A stretch of DNA of 64,000 nucleotides from CAVZYN01 sp963779515 (GCA_963779515.1 CAVZYN010000003.1:1-64000), one strand, 5' to 3'; shown: positions 52,432-61,573, numbered from the stretch's first letter. A program made the numbers and translations. Notes: a model not told the origin generated them from the letters alone.

Positions 52432-53796
52432 TTACTGCTGCGGCAGGCGGCGAAGTCGTTCGTCCGCCTCCGCCACACCGAGCGTGCGCGCACGCTCGTA
52501 CCACGTGCGTGCTTGCCGCACGTCGGGCGTCATCCCGCGCACGCCACGCGCCGCCAGCGCCGCCGGATCGAACGTCTCGCCGAGCGCCAGCGCCGCCGGC
52601 GCAGATCCGACTTCGACCGCGCGCTCGAGGATCAGCCGCGCACCGGCGATGTCGCCGGACGTAAACAGCGAGCGCCCCTTGCTGAGTAAGGCCTCCGCGC
52701 GTGCCGGTGGCGCCTCGCGCGGCGCCGTTGCGGGCACGATCGCCAGCATCGTCGTGGTGCGGTCGAGCACGGTGTTGTCGCGTCCTTGCAGCTCGATCTC
52801 GACATCGGTTTCGCCAGGTTTCGCGGCGGTCAGATCCAATACGGTGGTCGCCAGCGCATCCGGCGTAATGATCAGGCTACCGGCCGGGCCGCGGCTCGCC
52901 TGCGGCACCACGACCGTCGGCGGCAATCCGCGCAGCACGATGCGGCCGACCTGCGAGATCGCATCCGGCGGTTGGATTTTAATCGGCAGCGGCACGCGCG
53001 CGCCGCCGCGCACCGCGAGTGCGGCATCCACTACCAGCCGCGGCGTCTGCGGTGGCACGATCGGCGCGATCATCGCCGGTTGCGTCGGCATCGGCACAGC
53101 GGCGAGCGCCGCCACGACCGGTTGCGGTGGCGGTTCGACCTTCGGTTCGGGCACGGCGACGGCCGCCGTCGCGACCGGTTCTGGCGTCGGCGCTGGCGCC
53201 AGCACCGGCGCCGGCGCAAGGCGCGCGCGGGGCTCTGGCGGCTGCGCGATCTGCGGCACCGGCTGAGCTGGTGTCCGCGCCGGCGTCGGTGCCGCGACCT
53301 CTGCCGTGATCACTTGCGTTTCGACCGGGCGCACGATAGCCCGCTCGGGTGCCGCCACTGCCGGCGGCTTCCGTCCTTTTTCGAGCCACGGCAGCACCAG
53401 CCAGAAGAACAGCGGCAACGCGAACAGCGTGCTCGCGATCGCGCCGATCCCAATCAACACGGGCGTGCGGAAGAAGCGCTGCTGGTCCGGATCGTCCGGC
53501 AACGGCAGCCGGTCGATCGCGCGCTCGCTCTCTCGCCCGAGGGTCGGCAGCATAGGCGCCTGGCGCCTGATGCGCGTCTGCAGGACGTTCGCCCCGTCGT
53601 TATCGAGCTCGTGCATCGGCTGGAGCGGCCATTCTGCCCGCCGCTCCGGCACCGTCCTCTCGCCCAGGCGTTCGCCCGCGCGTGGTTCGTCTTTACGGTG
53701 CGGCGCGCGTTCGGCGGGTTGCCCCTCGGATTCAATGCGCGCGAGCAAGCTCTTCATGGAGGTGCTGCGGCGCTCCGGTCCCGTTGCCTTTGACAT
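52432..53796 (-). CDS. Single-pass membrane protein with Sel1-like C-terminus (cassette A)
   Basis: A 454-residue paralogue of the 48802–50082 product. Cytoplasmic N-terminus begins MSKATGPERRSTSMKSLLAR; membrane helix TPVLIGIGAIASTLFALPLF; Ala/Pro-rich linker of about 120 residues; beta-rich domain (VPLPIKIQPPDAISQVGRIV and RGLPPTVVVPQASRGPAGSL); Sel1-like end (TSGDIAGARLILERAVEVGS … ARTWYERARTLGVAEADERL). The beta-rich and Sel1-like parts are the most alike between copies; the N-terminus and linker differ. It follows its TAXI partner by 78 bp. Confidence 0.8.
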   Translation of the reverse strand: MSKATGPERRSTSMKSLLARIESEGQPAERAPHRKDEPRAGERLGERTVPERRAEWPLQPMHELDNDGANVLQTRIRRQAPMLPTLGRESERAIDRLPLPDDPDQQRFFRTPVLIGIGAIASTLFALPLFFWLVLPWLEKGRKPPAVAAPERAIVRPVETQVITAEVAAPTPARTPAQPVPQIAQPPEPRARLAPAPVLAPAPTPEPVATAAVAVPEPKVEPPPQPVVAALAAVPMPTQPAMIAPIVPPQTPRLVVDAALAVRGGARVPLPIKIQPPDAISQVGRIVLRGLPPTVVVPQASRGPAGSLIITPDALATTVLDLTAAKPGETDVEIELQGRDNTVLDRTTTMLAIVPATAPREAPPARAEALLSKGRSLFTSGDIAGARLILERAVEVGSAPAALALGETFDPAALAARGVRGMTPDVRQARTWYERARTLGVAEADERLRRLPQQ

Positions 53797-53874
53797 GGCG
53801 TCTTTCCCACAAAGCGCGATGCTTGATCGCGCGGACGGACTGAGGTGCCCCTTATGAAACGGCTGAGTGCCGCT

Positions 53875-55095
53875 TCAATTCTTGGCTTGCGACCACTTCA
53901 TGAATTCCTGGAAGAGGCGCTCCTGCTCCGCGGCATTGTTCGGCGCCGCGCGCGCGGCTTGGGCGCGGGCGAGCGACGGATCGACGGGCGCGGCGCGCGC
54001 CGCGCTCTGTGCAGGCACCGCCGTTTTGTCGAGCCATTCTTGCGCTGCCGGGAACCGTTTCCATCCCGTGATCGGCGCAGCATAGTTTGCTTCCTTCCAT
54101 TTTGGATGGCGCGGCGCCTTCTGGAACTCCGGGAACTTCGAGAAGAATGCGTCGATGAACCGGGAGACGCGGCGATAGCGTTCCGTATCGCGCGGCCAAT
54201 TGTAGGCGGCGAGCACCGCACCGACCGCGACCGTGTCGATCGTTTTGCCCTTTTCGACGAGGTTCGGATAATCCTCGTGCGTGAGCTTCGCCGGGAAGTA
54301 GTCGGCCTCCAGCACGTCGCTATAGGCGACCGGCAGCAGTTTCATGCCGGGCTCGAGCTTGAACTTCTGGTAGGCACCCGACGGCTTGCCGGCGATCAGC
54401 ACAGTCGCGGCGATCTCACCGTTCTTGACTTTCAAAAATCCGTCGCCCTGACCGACGTTGATCTCCGTCGCCTTGATCCCGAGCGCCTGGAAGATCAGCC
54501 GCGTCGAGAACTGCGTGCCGCTGCCCACATCGCTGAAATTGACGGTTTTGCCGGCCAAATCCTCGATCTTCTCGATGCCGGGCCCGGCGAGGATATGCAT
54601 TTCTTCGTTGTAGAGCTTGGCGATGTAGGCCAGCCGGTCGTCAATGTTGCGGCCAAGCTCTCCAGTCTTCTTCAGATACGTCATGATGTTGGATTGGGTG
54701 ATGCCGAGGTCGACGCCTTTGAGATGCAGCACGTCGATCACGTTCTGATAGCCGCCCTTGCCGATCACGGGCAGGATCCGGAGCGCCTCGCCATCGTCGA
54801 GCACCGCCGACATGTCATACGCGAGAAAAAGATAGGTCCCGTTCGGATTGCCCGAAATCACCGTGGTCGTGTTCTGGTTGAGCCGATCCGTGCGTTCCGA
54901 ATGTCCGACCGCCGTGATCGGCGGCTGCTCCTTGGAAGCGGGAGCGACTGCAAGAGGCCTGCGCTTTGGCAGCGGCGCCGGCTGCTGCGCTGCAGCGGGC
55001 GCTGTCTGAGCATTGGCACCTCCGGTATCGGCGGTGACGGTCGCAACGCAAACGGCTGCAAAGAGAAAGGCAAGGGCCGACGGGCAATGACGCAT
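53875..55095 (-). CDS. TAXI family periplasmic solute-binding protein (cassette A)
   Basis: A 406-residue exported protein; signal peptide to about GGANAQT. TAXI features: NGTYLFLAYDMSAVLDDGEA, LRILPVIGKGGYQNVIDVLH, VDLGITQSNIMTYLKK, IEDLAGKTVNFSDVGSGTQF. Towards the end it has the same HPKWK and the tail RAAPNNAAEQERLFQEFM then KWSQAKN as the cassette B protein. GGGGAG precedes ATG 55095. First gene of its operon, divergent from thrS. No TRAP permease nearby. Confidence 0.87.
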   Translation of the reverse strand: MRHCPSALAFLFAAVCVATVTADTGGANAQTAPAAAQQPAPLPKRRPLAVAPASKEQPPITAVGHSERTDRLNQNTTTVISGNPNGTYLFLAYDMSAVLDDGEALRILPVIGKGGYQNVIDVLHLKGVDLGITQSNIMTYLKKTGELGRNIDDRLAYIAKLYNEEMHILAGPGIEKIEDLAGKTVNFSDVGSGTQFSTRLIFQALGIKATEINVGQGDGFLKVKNGEIAATVLIAGKPSGAYQKFKLEPGMKLLPVAYSDVLEADYFPAKLTHEDYPNLVEKGKTIDTVAVGAVLAAYNWPRDTERYRRVSRFIDAFFSKFPEFQKAPRHPKWKEANYAAPITGWKRFPAAQEWLDKTAVPAQSAARAAPVDPSLARAQAARAAPNNAAEQERLFQEFMKWSQAKN

Positions 55096-55193
55096 AACTT
55101 ACTCCCCAGATGACGCGAACAACTCGCCTTGGGGAGATTGCGGGAGACCGGCAGCCCAATGGCCACGCTGACGCGACGACGTCGCTACATCGA

Positions 55194-55315
55194 TCAGTCC
55201 CTCAAAACCGTCATTGGCGACGGTGGTCTCCCCCGCGAGAGCCGCGCCCCCAGGGCGCCCATGCGGCGATGTGCAGCGCCGCTAGTCATGGTCGCCTCTA
55301 TTACATGGCGGAATT
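55194..55315 (-). promoter_or_regulatory. Leader region of cassette A operon with short ORF
   Basis: On the minus strand AATTCCGCCATGT (from 55315), then AGGCGACCATG opening a 31-codon ORF (55289–55194, MTSGAAHRRMGALGARLSRG…), and CTCGCGGGGGAG (55239–55228). These match the cassette B leader in order and near spacing. The 414-bp gap 55096–55509 also has to carry the divergent thrS promoter. Confidence 0.5.
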
Positions 55316-55509
55316 GCGGCTTGAAAAGGGGGTTTCTGAGAAATCGAAAGCGACGCGCGGCGATCATCCGTAAGGCGTCATTTGCATGCCACAGCGCCGT
55401 TCGCGTGCATCCATCGCACTCTTGACCAGGTGCGCGGCGCACGGCAGAAGCAGTTAAACATACACCCATCTTACCTGCGTTCGTTGGCAGGAGTTGAGAG
55501 GAAAAGACC

Positions 55510-57490
55510 GTGACCGAGATCACATTGACCTTCCCCGACGGCGCCAAACGCACCGTCGCGCGCGGCACCACCGGCATCGACGTCGCCAAATCGATCGCAC
55601 CCTCCCTCGCCAAGCGTACCGTCGCCATGATGCTCGACGGCGTCGTCGCCGACGCAAGCGATCCGATTACGCACGATGCCGCGATCAATTTCCTCGCCCG
55701 CACCGATGCCGCGGCGCTCGAGCTGATCCGGCACGATGCCGCCCACGTGCTGGCCGAAGCCGTCCAGCAGCTCTGGCCCGGCACCCAGGTGACGATCGGT
55801 CCGGTCATCGAAAACGGGTTCTTCTACGACTTTGCGAAGGCCGAGCCGTTCGTGCCGGACGACATCGCCAAGATCGAAAAGCGCATGCACGAGATCATCG
55901 CCAAGAACGCACCCTTCACCAAGGACGTCTGGTCGCGTGACAAGGCCAAGGCCTACTTCAAGGAGAAGGGCGAGCACTTCAAGGTCGAGTTGGTCGATGC
56001 GATCCCACCCGATCAGGACTTGAAAATCTACAAGCAGGGCGAGTGGCTCGATCTGTGCCGCGGCCCGCACATGACCTCGACCGGCCACATCGGCAAGGCC
56101 TTCAAGATCACCAAGTTCGCCGGATCCTATTGGCGCGGCGATTCCAACAACGCGCAACTTCAGCGCGTCTACGGCGTCGCCTTTGCCGAGGAAAAGGAAC
56201 TCGCCGCCTATTTGAAGCAGCTGGAAGAGGCCGAGAAGCGCGACCACCGGAAACTCGGTCGCGAAATGGATCTCTTCCACTTCCAGGAAGAAGGGCCCGG
56301 CGTCGTCTTCTGGCACGCCAAAGGCTGGACCACGTTCCAAGAACTGATCTCGTATATGCGCCGCCGCCTCAAGGGCGACTACCAGGAAGTCCAGGGCCCG
56401 CAGCTGCTCGACAAGTCGCTCTGGGAAACCTCCGGCCACTGGGGCTGGTACTCCGACAACATGTTCGCGGTGAAATCAGCCACCGCCTTCATGAACCCGA
56501 AAGACGAGGCGGCGGACCAGAAGGTGTTCGCGTTGAAGCCAATGAATTGCCCGGGCCATGTGCAGATCTTCAAATATGGGCTGAAGAGCTACCGCGATTT
56601 GCCGACGCGGCTCGCGGAGTTCGGCTGCGTCCACCGCTACGAAGCCTCCGGCGCGCTGCACGGCCTGATGCGCGTGCGCGGCTTCACCCAGGACGACGCC
56701 CATATTTTCTGCACCGAAGAGCAACTTGAAGCGGAATGCCTGAAGATCAACGATCTGATGATGTCGGTCTATCGTGACTTCGGCTTCGAGGAAGTCGTCG
56801 TCAAACTCGCAACCCGCCCCGAAAAGCGCGTTGGCACCGACGCCATGTGGGATCACGCCGAAGCCATTCTGAGGAAAGTGCTCGCCAAGATGGAGGCGGA
56901 GTCGGGCGGCCGCATCAAGACCGGCGTCAACGAGGGCGAGGGTACTTTCTACGGTCCGAAATTCGAGTACACGCTGAAGGACGCCATCGGACGCGATTGG
57001 CAGTGCGGCACAACGCAGGTCGACTTCAATCTGCCCGAGCGGTTCGGCGCGTTCTATATCGCAGCCGACGGCGAGAAGCGGCAGCCGGTGATGGTGCATC
57101 GCGCCATCTGCGGCTCGCTCGAACGCTTTCTCGGCATCCTGATCGAGTTCGACCGCCGGTCATCTGCCGCTGTGGATGGCGCCGACCCAAGTCGTCGTCG
57201 CGACCATCGTCTCGGACGCGGACGGCTACGCGCAGGAGGTCGCCGCTCTCTGCCGCAAGGCCGGACTGCGCGTCGAAACGGATCTCCGCAACGAAAAGAT
57301 CAACTACAAGGTGCGCGAGCACTCACTTGCCAAGGTGCCGGTGATGTTCGTCGTCGGCAAACGCGAGGCCGACGAGCGCAAAGTCTCGATCCGCCGCTTA
57401 GGCTCGCAAGACCAGACCGTCGTCAGCTTCGACCAGGCGTTGGCCGATCTCACCCGCGACGCCACGCCGCCCGACGTCGCGCGCGGGTGA
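55510..57490 (+). CDS. thrS: Threonyl-tRNA synthetase, interrupted by one frameshift
   Basis: A class II synthetase of about 659 residues if repaired: N-terminal TGS domain, editing domain (HDAAHVLAEAVQQLWPGTQV), catalytic core with MNCPGH (zinc Cys), RYEASGALHGLMRVRGFTQD, DDAHIFC (zinc His) and VMVHRAICGSLERFLGILIE, then the anticodon-binding domain. The frame breaks at about 57153: after GILIEF the correct sequence (AGHLPLWMAPTQVVVATIVS) continues one frame over, as if one C were inserted. Because thrS is normally essential, a sequence error is the simplest explanation. Confidence 0.93.
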
Positions 57491-57514
57491 GGCGGCGATA
57501 CGGGGGCCCTGACG

Positions 57515-57724
57515 TCAGCGCGGGGTCAAGGACGTTCCTTCAGGATGTCCGCGCAGCGCCTTGGCCGGCTCGGTCGCGAGCAGCTGGAAGGCTGTGCGGG
57601 TGCCGGGACTTGGGCCGGTTTCGCCGGTGAGTCCGAGGCTTGGCACCAGTGTCGCCAAGCACAAGAACGCCGTCACAAGCCTTGGCACGGTGCCGGTCCT
57701 GAACGCTGATCCCTGCGCTGACAT
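57515..57724 (-). CDS. Possible small secreted or membrane protein
   Basis: A 69-residue frame with good local codon usage and one hydrophobic segment (LVTAFLCLATLVPSLGL). No family recognised and only a weak GGAA upstream. In the 558-bp interval 57491–58048 the only other thing I see is the repeat at 57879–58032. Confidence 0.35.
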   Translation of the reverse strand: MSAQGSAFRTGTVPRLVTAFLCLATLVPSLGLTGETGPSPGTRTAFQLLATEPAKALRGHPEGTSLTPR

Positions 57725-57878
57725 GATGCATTCCGTTCATGCGTGAGCCTTTCCTCTTGGTCGACAATGACCCCTCAAAAGGTTCAACGGAAATGCCGGT
57801 TCAGCATGATTTCGATGCGTCTCGCCACTGCGCTGGGCGACGCCACGCCCGACGTCGGCGGCTGAGCGTGAGAGCCGC

Positions 57879-58032
57879 CGTTATCCCGGTCGAGGAGCTG
57901 CGCGATAGCAGCGACGAGAACCGGGACCCAGCGGAAAGAGGGCCGAAGGCGCAATGTTATGCGTGCTTCGCACGAGTCTTGTGCTGGGTCCCGGATCTGC
58001 ACGCGCGTTCCGCGCGCTGGTCCGGGATGACG
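57879..58032. repeat. Dispersed GTCATCCCGG palindromic repeat, copy 3
   Basis: Left end CGTTATCCCGG, inner CCGGGACCCAGCG and GCTGGGTCCCGG, right end CCGGGATGACG. 57983–58032 is 49/50 identical to 41097–41146. Abuts the 3' end of a methyltransferase gene. Confidence 0.85.
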
Positions 58033-58048
58033 AGGTTTTGGAACGCGA

Positions 58049-58864
58049 TTACCGCGTCGTCACGACCACTTCGAGATACGTGCTCGGCACGATCAGCGTC
58101 TCCTTGCCGCCACGGTTGAGGCGCCCCAGCAGCTCCATGATATCGGCCTGCAGGGCGCCTTGCTTGGCAGGCTCCAGCGCCGCGAACGCGCGGTTGGTCG
58201 GGCCGTAGAACGTCTTGAAGATCTCCAGCCAATGCTCGGCGGACTTGTAGCGGAAGTGGAACGTCTGCGGCTGAGCTTTCACACTATGTCCCGCAAACAG
58301 CTCGGCAAGCCGCGCTTCCGTGCCCCACAGCGCCGGCGATTTGATTCCGGCCGGTGGCGGCACATGCTTACCGATGGTCTTGAACAGCTGGCCGATGAAT
58401 CCATCTGGCGTCCAGTTGGCGAGCCCGATCCGGCCGCCCTTGCGGCAGACGCGTGCGAGTTCGCTGGCAGACTTCTCTTGGTTGGGCGTGAACATCACGC
58501 CGAATGTCGACAACACGACATCGAAGCTGCCGTCCTTGAACGGCAATGCTTCGGCGTCGGCTTCCTGAAACGTCACCTTGAGCCGCTCGGCGCTGGCGCG
58601 CTCCTTGGCCCGCTGCAACAACGCGCCGACATAGTCCGTCGAGGTCACGTCTGTGAAATGCCGTGCGGCGGCGAGCGTCGCATTGCCATTGCCGGCGGCA
58701 ACGTCGAGCACTTTCTCTCCGGCGCGAAGGTCGACGGCCTCGCACAAGCGCTCGCCGACGATCTGCAGCGTGGTGCCGACGACGGCATAGTCGCCGGCCG
58801 CCCATGTCGACTGTTGCCTTTGCTTGATGGCAGCGAAATCCGGCGCGGGTGTTTGCATGGTCAT
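58049..58864 (-). CDS. Class I SAM-dependent methyltransferase
   Basis: A 271-residue methyltransferase. Motif I is VLDVAAGNGNATLAAAR, acidic loop TSTDYVGALLQRAKERA, and post-I segment FQEADAEALPFKDGSFDVVL. The C-terminal half (RYKSAEHWLEIFKTFYGPTN) resembles UbiE-like enzymes with unassigned substrate. ATG 58864 has GAGGAG upstream; Met three residues on is possible. Divergent from the aroQ-like gene. Confidence 0.9.
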   Translation of the reverse strand: MTMQTPAPDFAAIKQRQQSTWAAGDYAVVGTTLQIVGERLCEAVDLRAGEKVLDVAAGNGNATLAAARHFTDVTSTDYVGALLQRAKERASAERLKVTFQEADAEALPFKDGSFDVVLSTFGVMFTPNQEKSASELARVCRKGGRIGLANWTPDGFIGQLFKTIGKHVPPPAGIKSPALWGTEARLAELFAGHSVKAQPQTFHFRYKSAEHWLEIFKTFYGPTNRAFAALEPAKQGALQADIMELLGRLNRGGKETLIVPSTYLEVVVTTR

Positions 58865-59071
58865 ATCGGAACTCCTCAACGTGAAAAAAAAGGAACGCAA
58901 TTACCGCAATGCGCCGAAGGTGTTCCAATGCAGGCACGGGCGTCAAAACACGTCCTGGTGTTCAGTCGCCCAACAACCGTCCAGCGCGTAACGTCGCTGA
59001 GACTGCTGACAGCGCTGGCCAAAATCAAGCGGCCGCCGCTATAGTCGGGTGCGGAACGCACGGAGACGGCA

Positions 59072-59536
59072 ATGACGGCGACGATCCTGGTCTTGAACGG
59101 ACCCAATCTCAATCTGCTTGGCGTCCGCGAGCCGGAGATCTACGGCACATCGACATTGAAGGACATCGAAGCGCTGTGTCACGCGCGCGCCAAGACGCAT
59201 GGTCTGGCCGTCGAATTTCGCCAAACCAACAGCGAAAGCGAATTGATCGGCTGGGTGCAGGGCGCGCGTGGCAAGATGGCGGGCCTCATCATCAATCCCG
59301 CCGCCTACACCTTCACGTCGATCGGCCTGTGCGACGCCATCAAGATGTTCGACGGCCCCATGATCGAACTTCACATCTCCAACGTCCACAAGCGCGAGAA
59401 AATCTACCACAACTCGCTGATCTCGGCCGTCGCCGATGGCGTCATCGCCGGGCTCGGCATCACCGGCTACGCCATCGCCATCGATGCGATCGTGGACCTC
59501 AGGCGGCAGCGGGCCTCAAAAGTCGCCAAGCTCTGA
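59072..59536 (+). CDS. Type II 3-dehydroquinate dehydratase-like protein, divergent active site
   Basis: A 154-residue AroQ-fold protein. Arg19 and Tyr24 of the lid (VREPEIYG), Asn75 (INPAAYT), His101 and Ser103 (HISN) and Arg108 are present at the positions used in Mycobacterium numbering. Position 81, His in AroQ (YTHTS), is Phe (YTFTS), and position 112, normally Arg, is Tyr. So it may be an inactive or re-purposed paralogue. The last 21 bp overlap the convergent DUF2183 gene. Confidence 0.85.
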   Translation: MTATILVLNGPNLNLLGVREPEIYGTSTLKDIEALCHARAKTHGLAVEFRQTNSESELIGWVQGARGKMAGLIINPAAYTFTSIGLCDAIKMFDGPMIELHISNVHKREKIYHNSLISAVADGVIAGLGITGYAIAIDAIVDLRRQRASKVAKL

Positions 59537-60559
59537 AGCGTCATCGAACAGCCGCCACAGGTCCGGCGCCAATCCCGCGAACAGTTTTGCGAACCGCGCA
59601 TCGTCGCGCCGCGCGCCCGTGACATTGCGGATCGCGATTCGAGCGATCCTGGATGGAAACCGCCGCGCCATTTCGGCGTAGATCTCCGGGTCCTGCTCGC
59701 CGCTGTCGCCGATCAGGATGACCCGCCGCTTCGGGAACCGCGCCAGGAAATCTTCCAGCACCGGCCGCTTCGTATCCGCGCCCGACTGCAGGATGTTGAG
59801 GATCGTCCGATCCTTCAGCCGGATCGCTTTCAGAGCGAGCGTCGCCGGTGAAAAGCCCGCGGTCGCCAGAAAATCCGCCAGCGGCTGATAGAGGTGCCAA
59901 GGCGATGACGACACGAAGTGCAGGCTCGCGCCGCTGCCCGCAGCCGGATCCGTCAGCCGCCGGTAAAGCTCGGCCATGCCCGGCACGGCGGCGAACGGGC
60001 GATAGAAGGTTGTTTCCCACATCCGCCGCCGGTCGGTGACGTGGGTCACTTTCACGGTGTCGTCGATGTCCGACAGGATCGAGAGGCCGTTGGCCTCGAG
60101 CAAAAGTGCGCTGGTGGGTGCGGCGGTTGGCACAGCAGGGCCCAACACGGCCGTGATCGCGAGGGTGGTCGCATTGGCAGGCGCGGCGATCTCGAGCACG
60201 CCACGCGCGTGCCCGTTGGCGCCCGTCGGCGGCAGCGCGAACCGCCGCCCCGCCGCTTCCACCACCACGCGGCGGCCGGCGACATTGTCGGCGAGCATCA
60301 GATTGATGCGCGCGTCGAAATACGGCTCCGACTCTGGCGTCAAACCAAGTCCGTGTGTGCGGGCGAGGAGGGCGGCGATGGCGGCCTTCCGCGCACGGCT
60401 TGCCTGCGGCCGATAGACCCACACATGCACTGGAACATGCCAGTTCTGCTCACTTGGAGCGCGCGCGCCAGCCGCCGGAAAAAGCACCACCGCCTCGCCG
60501 GTTCTGGTGTCGGAAACGGCGGTATTGCCCACCGCCAGAAGAAAGTCTTTGCGGGTCAC
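59516..60559 (-). CDS. DUF2183 (App1-like) phosphatase domain protein
   Basis: A 347-residue protein. The catalytic DxDxT motif appears as SDIDDTVK, followed by FYRPFAAVPGMAELYRRLTD, FVSSSPWHLY and LIGDSGEQDPEIYAEMAR, the HAD-like pattern of DUF2183 (the phosphatase domain of yeast App1, a phosphatidate phosphatase). The start is GTG 60559. A soluble lipid phosphatase role is possible but untested in bacteria. Confidence 0.9.
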   Translation of the reverse strand: MTRKDFLLAVGNTAVSDTRTGEAVVLFPAAGARAPSEQNWHVPVHVWVYRPQASRARKAAIAALLARTHGLGLTPESEPYFDARINLMLADNVAGRRVVVEAAGRRFALPPTGANGHARGVLEIAAPANATTLAITAVLGPAVPTAAPTSALLLEANGLSILSDIDDTVKVTHVTDRRRMWETTFYRPFAAVPGMAELYRRLTDPAAGSGASLHFVSSSPWHLYQPLADFLATAGFSPATLALKAIRLKDRTILNILQSGADTKRPVLEDFLARFPKRRVILIGDSGEQDPEIYAEMARRFPSRIARIAIRNVTGARRDDARFAKLFAGLAPDLWRLFDDASELGDF

Positions 60560-60735
60560 CGGGAGCCCTCAACGTTCAAGTTCGTCAACGTGTTAACGCG
60601 CGATCGCGAATTCCGGCCGACGCCGTCGAGCGGGTGCCGGCGAGCCAACACAGTCGCGTTAGGACGGGTTCTGTAAGTCTCTGATGCCCCATTCGTTTTC
60701 AGCACACCGCGCACCCTTTTTTGATGCGGCTGAAA

Positions 60736-60743
60736 TTAACCAT
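60736..60743 (+). promoter_or_regulatory. TTAACCAT CtrA-type half-site
   Basis: The octamer TTAACCAT lies 111 bp upstream of the first RlpA-like gene. The identical word precedes sciP by 107 bp. No left TTAA half at the N7 distance. Confidence 0.45.
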
Positions 60744-60853
60744 TACGTCCATCTCCGCCTGCTCGTACCGGGCCTTTTGGTTAAGGCCACCCGGCGGCGC
60801 TCGTTGATCCCTCAACTCGCGCCGTTTGTTTTGGTTCAGCAGGGAGACTACTC

Positions 60854-61573
60854 ATGACGCAACTTCTAGCACGCCGTGGAGATTGGCCGCTCGCAGCAAA
60901 GCGGTTTTTAGCAACACTGACAATTGCATCCGCCGGGATTTTGGGCCTCGTGGCTCTGGTGTCGAGCCCCGTCGCCGCCAAGGCGCCAGGCAAGACCCAC
61001 TGCTTCAACGGGGTTTGCCACTACGTAAAGACGATCGGCGAAACGCAACGCTCGATCGGCAAGACGACTACCGTTCAGGCGTCGAACTACGATGACGCCA
61101 AGCGCGACCGCTACAATCCAACCAACCTGACATCGTCAGGCGCGTACTTCGAGGCCTGGAAGCCCGACAACGCGGCAAGCCCGAACTATCCGGACGGCAC
61201 CAAGCTGCTGGTCTGGCACCCGGGCAACAAGAAGACATTGGTTGTGCGGATCAACAATGCGGGGCCGTATTACGGCAATCGCACACTCGATCTTTCCCGC
61301 GCCGCCGCCGAGAAGCTCGGTTTCCGCGGCGTCGCAACCCTTCAGGTGAAGGTCATTGCAGCACCCACCAAGTCCGAAGCGACCTACAGCAAGGGCCGCA
61401 AGTACGATTGGGTCCCGGGGTATGTGGGCACATACGCCAGCATCGACCAAGCCTACCAGAAGAACCGGGTTGCCTCCGTGGATGTGCCAGCCAAGACCAA
61501 GGTCGCCTCGGCGTCATCCGCTAAGCCCGCCACCAAGGTGGCTGATGCGATCGCGAAGAGCAAAAGATCCTGA
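60854..61573 (+). CDS. RlpA-like double-psi beta-barrel protein 1
   Basis: A 239-residue exported protein with a basic N-terminus and signal helix (TLTIASAGILGLVALVSSPV). Cys50 and Cys55 (HCFNGVCH) probably form a disulfide. The barrel domain spans ~75–160: ASNYDDAKRDRYNPTNLTSS, NYPDGTKLLVWHPGNKKTLV, VRINNAGPYYGNRTLDLSRA. In lytic RlpA the motif is RINDRGP; here the catalytic Asp is Asn135, and the AHKTLP His is replaced (ASPNYP). It may bind septal glycan without cutting it. A strong terminator follows. Confidence 0.88.
   Translation: MTQLLARRGDWPLAAKRFLATLTIASAGILGLVALVSSPVAAKAPGKTHCFNGVCHYVKTIGETQRSIGKTTTVQASNYDDAKRDRYNPTNLTSSGAYFEAWKPDNAASPNYPDGTKLLVWHPGNKKTLVVRINNAGPYYGNRTLDLSRAAAEKLGFRGVATLQVKVIAAPTKSEATYSKGRKYDWVPGYVGTYASIDQAYQKNRVASVDVPAKTKVASASSAKPATKVADAIAKSKRS

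Noticed and set aside
53845..55113. 422-codon open frame on the plus strand
   Set aside because: Shadow of the TAXI gene of cassette A; no motif.
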